Assembly (NCBI GenBank): GCA_903939555.1
Contig: CAJAHV010000032.1
Span: forward strand, 1-12,165
DNA from: an uncultured Alphaproteobacteria bacterium
Lineage (GTDB): Bacteria > Pseudomonadota > Alphaproteobacteria > Sphingomonadales > Sphingomonadaceae
Length of the DNA: 12,165 bases
Reading direction: 5' to 3'
A program made the translations under genes and the position numbers. The notes below the pieces were generated by a model. It was given only the letters and a program-made list of their open reading frames with translations. It did not search any database and was not told where the DNA came from. Of this stretch, positions 7,702 to 12,165 are shown piece by piece. Positions within the stretch are counted from its first letter, which is position 1. Every line of letters starts with the position of its first letter.

Positions 7702-8066
7702 TCCAGATGCAGACGAACCTCGATGTGGCGGACAACAGCGGCGCCAAGCGGGTGATGTGCATCAAGGTGCTGGGCGGATCGAAGCGTCGCTTTGCCGGCG
7801 TCGGCGATGTCATCGTCGTTTCGATCAAGGAAGCAGCACCCAAGGGCAAGGTGAAGAAGGGTGACGTGCACCGCGCCGTTGTCGTGCGCACCGCCAAGGA
7901 CATCCGCCGGGCCGATGGCTCGGTCATCCGTTTCGATGGCAATGCGGCCGTTTTGATCAACAAGAACGAGGAGCCGATCGGCACCCGTATCTTTGGGCCA
8001 GTGGTGCGCGAACTGCGCGCGACGGGGCACATGAAGATCATCAGCCTCGCGCCGGAGGTGCTGTAA
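7698..8066 (+). CDS. rplN: 50S ribosomal protein L14
   Basis: L14 is a 50S protein at the subunit interface (bridge B8) and the partner of the silencing factor RsfS. The product is 122 residues, the usual length, beginning MIQMQTNLDVADNSGAKRVM. It contains the family pattern around GDVIVVSIKEAAPKGKVKKG and ends RELRATGHMKIISLAPEVL. AAGGA (7685-7689) lies eight bases before ATG. It opens the spc part of the cluster. The stop overlaps the rplX start by one base (TAATG). Confidence 0.98.
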   Translation: MIQMQTNLDVADNSGAKRVMCIKVLGGSKRRFAGVGDVIVVSIKEAAPKGKVKKGDVHRAVVVRTAKDIRRADGSVIRFDGNAAVLINKNEEPIGTRIFGPVVRELRATGHMKIISLAPEVL

Positions 8067-8389
8067 TGAGCGCCGCCAAGATCAAGAAGGGCGACAAGGT
8101 CGTCATCCTGTCCGGTAAGGACAAGGGCAAGCACGGTGAAGTCACCAGGGTTAGCCCGAAGGAAGGCAAGGTTGTCGTTGGCGGCATCAATATGATGACG
8201 CGTCACAAGAAACCCTCGCAGCAGGATCCCCAGGGCGGGCTGGAGCGCATTGAAGCGCCGATGCACGTTTCGAAGGTGGCAATCGAGGACCCGAAGACCG
8301 GCAAGCCGACTCGCGTTGGTTTCAAGGTCCTTGAAGATGGTCGCAAGGTGCGTGTCGCCAAGCGGTCTGGAGAGCAGATCGATGGCTGA
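8066..8389 (+). CDS. rplX: 50S ribosomal protein L24
   Basis: L24 is one of the two initiators of 50S assembly and sits near the tunnel exit. The product is 107 residues (E. coli 104). The N-terminal KOW motif is clear: IKKGDKVVILSGKDKGKHGE (about 6-25) followed by VTRVSPKEGKVVVGGINM. The middle HKKPSQQDPQGGLERIEAP is typical. A perfect ribosome-binding site, GGAGGTG (8054-8060), lies within the end of rplN. The end overlaps rplE by 8 nt. Confidence 0.97.
   Translation: MSAAKIKKGDKVVILSGKDKGKHGEVTRVSPKEGKVVVGGINMMTRHKKPSQQDPQGGLERIEAPMHVSKVAIEDPKTGKPTRVGFKVLEDGRKVRVAKRSGEQIDG
8363..8381 (+). promoter_or_regulatory. Hairpin presenting the rplE ribosome-binding site
   Basis: CGGTCTG (8363-8369) pairs with CAGATCG (8375-8381), a 7-bp stem with one G·U pair. 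The loop GAGAG (8370-8374) contains most of the rplE ribosome-binding site, and the rplE ATG begins on the next base. In E. coli the S8 protein represses the spc operon by binding mRNA at this rplX/rplE junction. I cannot match this stem to the S8-binding helix of 16S rRNA, so the link to S8 is only positional. Confidence 0.35.
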
Positions 8390-8963
8390 CCTAGAAAACC
8401 TGACCCGGATGCAGCAACTGTACGTGGACACGGTCCGCGCCCAGATGATCGAGCAGTTCGGCTACAAGAACCTCATGCAGGTTCCGCGGATCGAAAAGAT
8501 CGTCTTGAACATGGGCGTTGGCGAAGCCACCCAGGACAAGAAGAAGGTCGATAAGGCTGCCGAGGAAATGGCGTTGATTGCAGGGCAGAAGCCCGTCATC
8601 ACCAAGGCCAAGAAGTCGGTCGCCACCTTCAAGCTGCGTGAAGGCATGCCGATTGGCTGCAAGGTCACGCTGCGTCGCGAACGCATGTATGAATTTCTTG
8701 ATCGGTTGATCACCGTGGCACTGCCGCGTGTCCGCGATTTCCGTGGGCTCAACCCCAAGTCGTTCGACGGTCGTGGCAATTATGCCATGGGCCTGAAGGA
8801 ACAGATCATCTTCCCCGAGATCAATTACGACAAGATCGACAGCGTCCGGGGCATGGACGTGATCATCACCACATCAGCGAAGACCGACGACGAAGCCCGT
8901 GCGCTGCTCAAGGCATTTGGGTTCCCGTTCATCCAGCCCGCTGCTGACAAGAAGGCTGCCTGA
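8382..8963 (+). CDS. rplE: 50S ribosomal protein L5
   Basis: L5 is a central protuberance protein that binds 5S rRNA, together with L18, and contacts P-site tRNA. The product is 193 residues (E. coli 179), about 13 longer at the N-terminus. The signature LREGMPIGCKVTLRRERMYE is followed by FLDRLITVALPRVRDFRGL, then GRGNYAMGLKEQIIFPEINY. The frame is open from 8250 within rplX, but ATG 8382 gives the L5 N-terminus and has GGAGAG at 8369-8374. The start lies in the 8-nt overlap ATGGCTGA with the rplX stop, a layout also used at rplD/rplW. rpsN follows after 1 nt. Confidence 0.97.
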   Translation: MADLENLTRMQQLYVDTVRAQMIEQFGYKNLMQVPRIEKIVLNMGVGEATQDKKKVDKAAEEMALIAGQKPVITKAKKSVATFKLREGMPIGCKVTLRRERMYEFLDRLITVALPRVRDFRGLNPKSFDGRGNYAMGLKEQIIFPEINYDKIDSVRGMDVIITTSAKTDDEARALLKAFGFPFIQPAADKKAA

Positions 8964-8964
8964 C

Positions 8965-9270
8965 ATGGCCAAGCTCTCATCGATCAACAAGAACGAGCGT
9001 CGCAAGGCGCTGGTCGTCAAATATGCCGGCAAGTTCGCCGTCCTCAAGGCAATCGCCAACGACGAAAATCGTGACGACAACGAGCGCCTGATGGCCCGCC
9101 TGAAGATGGCGGAACTGCCGCGCAACGCCAATCCGACGCGGGTGCGCAACCGTTGCGAGCTTACCGGCCGCAGCCGTGCTTATTACCGCAAGTTCAAGCT
9201 TTCGCGCATCATGCTCCGCGAACTGGCCAACAAGGGCCTGATTCCCGGCGTGACGAAGTCGAGCTGGTAG
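8965..9270 (+). CDS. rpsN: 30S ribosomal protein S14, zinc-free type
   Basis: S14 is a late-binding protein of the 30S head. The product is 101 residues, the long form. It has a single cysteine (NRCELTGRSRAYYRKFKLSR) instead of the CxxC pairs of the short zinc-binding form, so it belongs to the zinc-independent class common in proteobacteria. The family signature runs through LSRIMLRELANKGLIPGVTK to the end SSW. An upstream open frame from 8899 lies within rplE. ATG 8965 matches the family start (MAKLSSINKNERRKAL) and has GAAGG at 8951-8955. Confidence 0.97.
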   Translation: MAKLSSINKNERRKALVVKYAGKFAVLKAIANDENRDDNERLMARLKMAELPRNANPTRVRNRCELTGRSRAYYRKFKLSRIMLRELANKGLIPGVTKSSW

Positions 9271-9279
9271 GACCGCAAG

Positions 9280-9678
9280 ATGTCGATGACCGACCCCCTT
9301 GGTGATATGCTCACCCGGATCCGCAATGGCCAGCAGGCCAAGAAGGATTCAATTCTCACCCCGGCCTCCAAGCTGCGTGCCCGCGTCCTCGACGTGTTGC
9401 AGCGCGAAGGCTATATCCGTGGCTATTCCGAAGCCAATGCCGGCACCGCAACCGCGGCGCTGCGCATCGATCTGAAGTATTTCGAAGGCAAGCCTGCGAT
9501 CCAGCATATCGCGCGTGTTTCGAAGCCGGGTCGCCGCGTCTATTCGGGCGCCACTGAACTGCCGCGGGTCCGCAACGGCCTCGGTATCGTCATTGTTTCG
9601 ACGCCAAAGGGTGTTCTGTCCGACGCGGAAGCGCGCGAACAGAATGCTGGCGGCGAAGTCCTCTGCCAGGTGTTTTAA
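9280..9678 (+). CDS. rpsH: 30S ribosomal protein S8
   Basis: S8 is a primary binder of the 16S rRNA central domain (helix 21) and, in E. coli, the translational repressor of the spc operon. The product is 132 residues (E. coli 130). It opens MSMTDPLGDMLTRIRNGQ and closes with the signature STPKGVLSDAEAREQNAGGE followed by VLCQVF. Two ATGs are possible, 9280 and 9286. The first has AGGA (9269-9272) at 7-nt spacing, the second would be 13 nt away, so 9280 is chosen. If S8 autoregulation works here, its target should lie within this cluster, and the hairpin at the rplE start is a candidate. Confidence 0.97.
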   Translation: MSMTDPLGDMLTRIRNGQQAKKDSILTPASKLRARVLDVLQREGYIRGYSEANAGTATAALRIDLKYFEGKPAIQHIARVSKPGRRVYSGATELPRVRNGLGIVIVSTPKGVLSDAEAREQNAGGEVLCQVF

Positions 9679-9681
9679 GCC

Positions 9682-10215
9682 ATGTCGCGTATTGGGAAAA
9701 AGCCCGTGCCGGTACCGGCCGGAGTCACCGCTTCGGTTGATGACCGGGTACTTTCGGTCAAGGGTCCGAAGGGCGTCATGTCGATGCCGATGTCTGATGA
9801 CATCAGCTATGATATCAGCGAAGGCCAGATTGCCGTCACCCCGGCCAATGAAACCAAGCGGGCTCGTGCCTTTTGGGGCATGCAGCGTACCCTGGTGTCG
9901 AACTTGGTCATCGGTGTTTCGGACGGCTTCATCAAGGTCCTTGAAATCACCGGCGTTGGTTATCGCGCTTCGGTGCAGGGTACCAATCTGAAGCTGCAGC
10001 TTGGCTACAGCCATGATGTCGATTTCGCCATTCCGGACGGCATCACCATTAAGACGCCGGACCAGACGACGGTTGAAATCTCGGGCAGCGATAAGCAGCG
10101 CGTGGGCCAGGTTGCCGCCGAAATCCGGCGCTGGCGCAAGCCCGAACCCTACAAGGGCAAGGGTATCAAGTATCGCGGCGAGAAAATCTTCCGCAAGGAA
10201 GGGAAGAAGAAGTAA
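9682..10215 (+). CDS. rplF: 50S ribosomal protein L6
   Basis: L6 lies near the GTPase-associated region of the 50S subunit and stabilises rRNA close to the sarcin-ricin loop. The product is 177 residues, exactly the usual length, beginning MSRIGKKPVPVPAGVTASVD. The two repeated alpha/beta domains are intact, with ITGVGYRASVQG in the middle and the L6 signature PEPYKGKGIKYRGEKIFRKE near the C-terminus. CAGGTG at 9667-9672 is the ribosome-binding site. The stop overlaps rplR by one base (TAATG). Confidence 0.98.
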   Translation: MSRIGKKPVPVPAGVTASVDDRVLSVKGPKGVMSMPMSDDISYDISEGQIAVTPANETKRARAFWGMQRTLVSNLVIGVSDGFIKVLEITGVGYRASVQGTNLKLQLGYSHDVDFAIPDGITIKTPDQTTVEISGSDKQRVGQVAAEIRRWRKPEPYKGKGIKYRGEKIFRKEGKKK

Positions 10216-10568
10216 TGGCCAAGCTTTCGCTTTTCGATCAGCGCCGTCGGCGCGTCCGCACCGCGCTGCGTGCCAAGGGCGGCGCTCGTCCGCGCTTGTC
10301 GATCCATCGCACCTCGCAGCACATTTACGCCCAGGTCATCGACGATGCCCGTGGCGTGACGGTGGCTTCGGCGTCGACGCTGGAAAAGGATGTTCGCGAC
10401 GTCACGGGTGCGACCAAGGATGCGGCAGCAGCGGTCGGCAAGCGTCTTGCCGAACGCGCCAAGGCAGCCGGCGTGTTGCAGGTTGTGTTCGATCGTGGCG
10501 GTTTCATCTTCCACGGCCGCGTCAAGTCGCTGGCCGATGGTGCCCGCGAAGGCGGATTGGAGTTTTAA
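10215..10568 (+). CDS. rplR: 50S ribosomal protein L18
   Basis: L18 binds 5S rRNA with L5 and L25 and helps bring it into the central protuberance. The product is 117 residues, the same as E. coli. The N-terminus is basic (FDQRRRRVRTALRAKGGARP), as in the family. The globular part has RLSIHRTSQHIYAQVIDD and ends VVFDRGGFIFHGRVKSLADG then AREGGLEF, the standard L18 C-terminus. The start is in a TAATG overlap with rplF, with the purine-rich end of that gene as ribosome-binding site. rpsE follows after 3 nt. Confidence 0.97.
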   Translation: MAKLSLFDQRRRRVRTALRAKGGARPRLSIHRTSQHIYAQVIDDARGVTVASASTLEKDVRDVTGATKDAAAAVGKRLAERAKAAGVLQVVFDRGGFIFHGRVKSLADGAREGGLEF

Positions 10569-10571
10569 TCG

Positions 10572-11297
10572 ATGGCTGACGAAATCCAGAACGCCGGTGC
10601 GCCCGGTGGCGGTGCTCCAGGTGGCGGCCCGGGCGGCGAACGTCGCGGACGCGGCGGCCCCGGCGGCGGTGCCGGTCGTGGGCGTGGTCCCGGGGGCGGC
10701 AATGATCGTGATCGTGGTGGCCGCGGTCGCCGCGATGGTAACACGCCGGCCGAGGCTGGCGGTGAAGAACTGGTTGAAAAGCTAGTTCACATCAACCGTG
10801 TGTCCAAGACGGTAAAGGGCGGCAAGCGCTTCGGTTTCGCCGCGCTCGTCGTTGTTGGCGACGCCAAGGGTCGGGTCGGTTTCGGTCACGGCAAGGCACG
10901 CGAAGTGCCGGAAGCTATCCAGAAGGCGACGGCTGCTGCCAAGAAAGCAATGGTCCGTGTGCCGTTGCGTGATGGCCGCACCCTGCACCATGATGGCGTT
11001 GGCCATTTCGGTGCCGGTCGCGTCTATGTCCGCTCGGCTACCCAGGGTACTGGCATCATCGCCGGCGGCCCAATGCGTGCCGTGTTCGAAGCGCTCGGCG
11101 TTGCCGATGTGGTCACCAAGTCGGTGGGCACCAGCAACCCCTATAACATGATCCGGGCGACCTTTGCGGCGCTTGGCGAACAGACCAGCCCCAAGGCAGT
11201 AGCGCAACGGCGCGGCAAGAAAATTGCCGATCTGATGGCGCGCCGCGGTGACGTTTCGGCACGTGTTGCCGAAGCCGATGCCGAAGCCGTCGCGTAA
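10572..11297 (+). CDS. rpsE: 30S ribosomal protein S5 with Gly/Arg-rich N-terminal extension
   Basis: S5 lies at the mRNA entry site and affects decoding accuracy; its N-terminal domain contacts the spectinomycin pocket. The product is 241 residues against about 167 in E. coli. Residues 1 to about 60 are low-complexity: by my count 25 Gly and 10 Arg, with runs such as PGGGAPGGGPGG and GGRGRRDG. The canonical protein starts near EELVEKLVHINRVSKTVKGG (65-84), which includes the loop where spectinomycin-resistance changes map in E. coli. The dsRBD-like signature GFGHGKAREVPEAIQKATAA follows, then the C-terminal domain and QTSPKAVAQRRGKKIADL. The ATG at 10572 has GGAG (10559-10562) nine bases upstream. 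No internal start has an equally good site, so the extension appears to be translated. Similar extensions occur in sphingomonad S5 proteins, as I recall. Confidence 0.96.
   Translation: MADEIQNAGAPGGGAPGGGPGGERRGRGGPGGGAGRGRGPGGGNDRDRGGRGRRDGNTPAEAGGEELVEKLVHINRVSKTVKGGKRFGFAALVVVGDAKGRVGFGHGKAREVPEAIQKATAAAKKAMVRVPLRDGRTLHHDGVGHFGAGRVYVRSATQGTGIIAGGPMRAVFEALGVADVVTKSVGTSNPYNMIRATFAALGEQTSPKAVAQRRGKKIADLMARRGDVSARVAEADAEAVA
10602..10745 (+). repeat. Low-complexity GGC/GGT-rich stretch coding the S5 extension
   Basis: This part of rpsE is built largely from Gly and Arg codons (GGC, GGT, GGG, CGT, CGC), with the motif GGTGGCGGTGCTCCAGGTGG and close variants of it repeated near the 5' end. Base composition differs visibly from the rest of the gene. 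Such stretches change length easily by slippage, so strains may differ here by whole codons. Confidence 0.6.
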
Positions 11298-11308
11298 GGA
11301 TTGACCAG

Positions 11309-11491
11309 ATGGCTCAAGTCAAACTCACCCAGATTGGTTCGCCGATCCGTCGCGCGCCCAATCAGGAAGCAACGCTGGTCGGTCTCGGCCTCAACAAGAT
11401 GCACAAGACGCGGGTCCTCGAGGACACGCCGTCGGTGCGCGGCATGATCGCCAAGGTGGCGCACATGCTCAAGGTCGAACCCGTCGCCTGA
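11309..11491 (+). CDS. rpmD: 50S ribosomal protein L30
   Basis: L30 is a small 50S protein. The product is 60 residues, the usual size for bacteria (E. coli 59). It begins MAQVKLTQIGSPIRRAPNQE and carries the family signature TLVGLGLNKMHKTRVLEDTP followed by SVRGMIAKVAHMLKVE. AAGGA (11296-11300) lies eight bases before ATG and 11 nt separate it from rpsE. It is followed by the largest gap in the spc part, 122 nt, which carries a long hairpin. Confidence 0.96.
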   Translation: MAQVKLTQIGSPIRRAPNQEATLVGLGLNKMHKTRVLEDTPSVRGMIAKVAHMLKVEPVA

Positions 11492-11499
11492 ACTCCTTT

Positions 11500-11571
11500 G
11501 ATAACCGGGCTTGACCGGGAACCGGCTTTTTCGTCAGAGAAAGTCATGGTTCCGGGCCACGCCCGGTTATC
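11500..11571 (+). repeat. 72-nt near-continuous hairpin made of two inverted REP-like units
   Basis: The left arm 11500-11523 and right arm 11548-11571 are inverted repeats, complementary at 21 of 24 positions. The outer 11 bp (GATAACCGGGC with GCCCGGTTATC) are perfect. Between them a second 9-bp stem with two G·U pairs (11524-11532 with 11537-11545) closes on a GTCA loop, so the whole element folds as one rod with a 2-nt bulge. The right unit alone can also form a 6-bp hairpin, CCGGGC (11552-11557) with GCCCGG (11561-11566). The left unit core CCGGGCTTGACCGGG resembles the palindromic core CCGGGCTTGACCCGGG that I recall from many alphaproteobacterial intergenic repeats, with one C missing. 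Repeat family membership is from memory and not tested. Confidence 0.6.
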
Positions 11572-11613
11572 TGTTACTTCCCTGCGCGTCCAAAGCGAAA
11601 GCGAGTGCATCTC

Positions 11614-12165
11614 ATGACCAAGCTCAACGATCTTCACGACAATCCCGGTGCCCGCAAGAGCCGCGTTCGCGTTGGTCGCGGTATCGGTTCCGGCGTCGGC
11701 AAAACCGCTGGTCGCGGCCAGAAGGGCCAGACCTCGCGTTCGGGTGTCGCCATCAAGGGTTTCGAAGGCGGCCAGATGCCGCTGCACATGCGGCTGCCGA
11801 AGCGCGGTTTCAACAACATCTTCCGCAAGGATTATTCCGAGCTCAACCTTGGTACGCTGCAGGCGATGGTTGACGCCGGTCGTCTCGACGCCACCGCGCT
11901 CATTGATGCGCAGGCGCTGGTCGATGCCGGTGTCCTCACCCATGTCCGTGATGGCGTTCGTCTGCTCGCCAAGGGCAGCCTGACTGCCAAAGTCACAATC
12001 AGCGTCGCCGGCGCCAGCGCGGCTGCCAAGGCCGCCGTCGAGGCCGCTGGTGGCACCGTCGTGCTGCCGGCGCCCAAGCCGGCGCCGCTCAGCCGTGACG
12101 AGCAAAAGGTTGCCCGCGCTGTGGCGCGTGAAGCCAAGGCCGCGGCGCTCAAGGCGGCTAAATAA
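11614..12165 (+). CDS. rplO: 50S ribosomal protein L15 with Ala/Lys-rich C-terminal tail
   Basis: L15 is a 50S assembly protein that contacts much of the 23S rRNA through its extended N-terminus. The product is 183 residues against 144 in E. coli. The N-terminal Gly-rich arm is classical: VGRGIGSGVGKTAGRGQKGQ (19-38), then GFEGGQMPLHMRLPKRGFNN. The globular part ends AAVEAAGGTVVL, where the E. coli protein also ends. The remaining 32 or so residues (152-183) form a Pro/Ala then Ala/Lys-rich helix-like tail ending AKAAALKAAK. The frame can be read from GTG 11605, but ATG 11614 gives the family N-terminus MTKLNDL. No good ribosome-binding site is seen (AGCGAG at best), in contrast to nearly all neighbours. 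The window stops at its TAA; secY would be expected next. Confidence 0.97.
   Translation: MTKLNDLHDNPGARKSRVRVGRGIGSGVGKTAGRGQKGQTSRSGVAIKGFEGGQMPLHMRLPKRGFNNIFRKDYSELNLGTLQAMVDAGRLDATALIDAQALVDAGVLTHVRDGVRLLAKGSLTAKVTISVAGASAAAKAAVEAAGGTVVLPAPKPAPLSRDEQKVARAVAREAKAAALKAAK

Noticed and set aside
4498..8431. Long minus-strand frames (4498-5643, 5747-6781, 7154-8431) opposite L23/L2/S19, L22/S3 and the L29–L24 genes
   Set aside because: Each runs across several well-identified + strand genes and their junctions. The frames come from codon bias, and the products resemble nothing.
11605..11613. Upstream GTG start for rplO adding Met-His-Leu
   Set aside because: The family N-terminus is MTKLNDL-like, and the GTG has no better ribosome-binding site than ATG 11614.
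11511..11873. 120-codon + strand frame covering the rpmD–rplO gap and the rplO start
   Set aside because: It is out of frame with L15, passes through the palindromic element and has no family resemblance.

Overview
The window is a fused str–S10–spc block of translation genes from a GC-rich bacterium, all on the + strand. It holds 23 protein-coding genes: the 3' part of fusA, then tuf, rpsJ, rplC, rplD, rplW, rplB, rpsS, rplV, rpsC, rplP, rpmC, rpsQ, rplN, rplX, rplE, rpsN, rpsH, rplF, rplR, rpsE, rpmD and rplO. The window ends exactly on the rplO stop codon. I saw no tRNA, rRNA, CRISPR array, transposase or accessory gene.

The likely source is an alphaproteobacterium of the sphingomonad type (Sphingomonadales). 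This is inferred from the protein sequences: S5 has a long Gly/Arg-rich N-terminus, L23 has the stretch WKGKEYRRSDEKKA, EF-Tu ends in GLRFAIREGGRTVGAGVV, L3 has an acidic/Thr C-terminal tail and L15 an Ala/Lys-rich one. I cannot fix the genus from sequence alone.

Layout. Positions 1-2321 are the end of the str operon (EF-G, EF-Tu). Positions 2322-2457 are a 136-nt boundary with a strong hairpin just after tuf and a second long hairpin just before rpsJ. Positions 2458-7663 are the S10 operon (S10, L3, L4, L23, L2, S19, L22, S3, L16, L29, S17). Positions 7698-12165 are the spc operon up to L15; secY would be expected next. Most gene junctions are 1-15 nt apart or overlap by 1 or 8 nt, which suggests one co-transcribed and translationally coupled unit. 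The exceptions are fusA–tuf (108 nt), tuf–rpsJ (136 nt), rpsJ–rplC (92 nt), rpsQ–rplN (34 nt) and rpmD–rplO (122 nt). All but rpsQ–rplN contain clear inverted repeats, and rpsQ–rplN contains a 12-codon mini-ORF.

All gene products act in protein synthesis: EF-Tu delivers aminoacyl-tRNA, EF-G drives translocation, and the others are structural proteins of the 30S and 50S subunits. Gene content and order are canonical, so I found no new gene system. What deserves a second look is in the gaps: a 72-nt almost continuous hairpin between rpmD and rplO that looks like two inverted REP-type units, mutually exclusive hairpins ahead of tuf, a 39-nt leader hairpin ahead of rpsJ, and a hairpin that displays the rplE ribosome-binding site in its loop.
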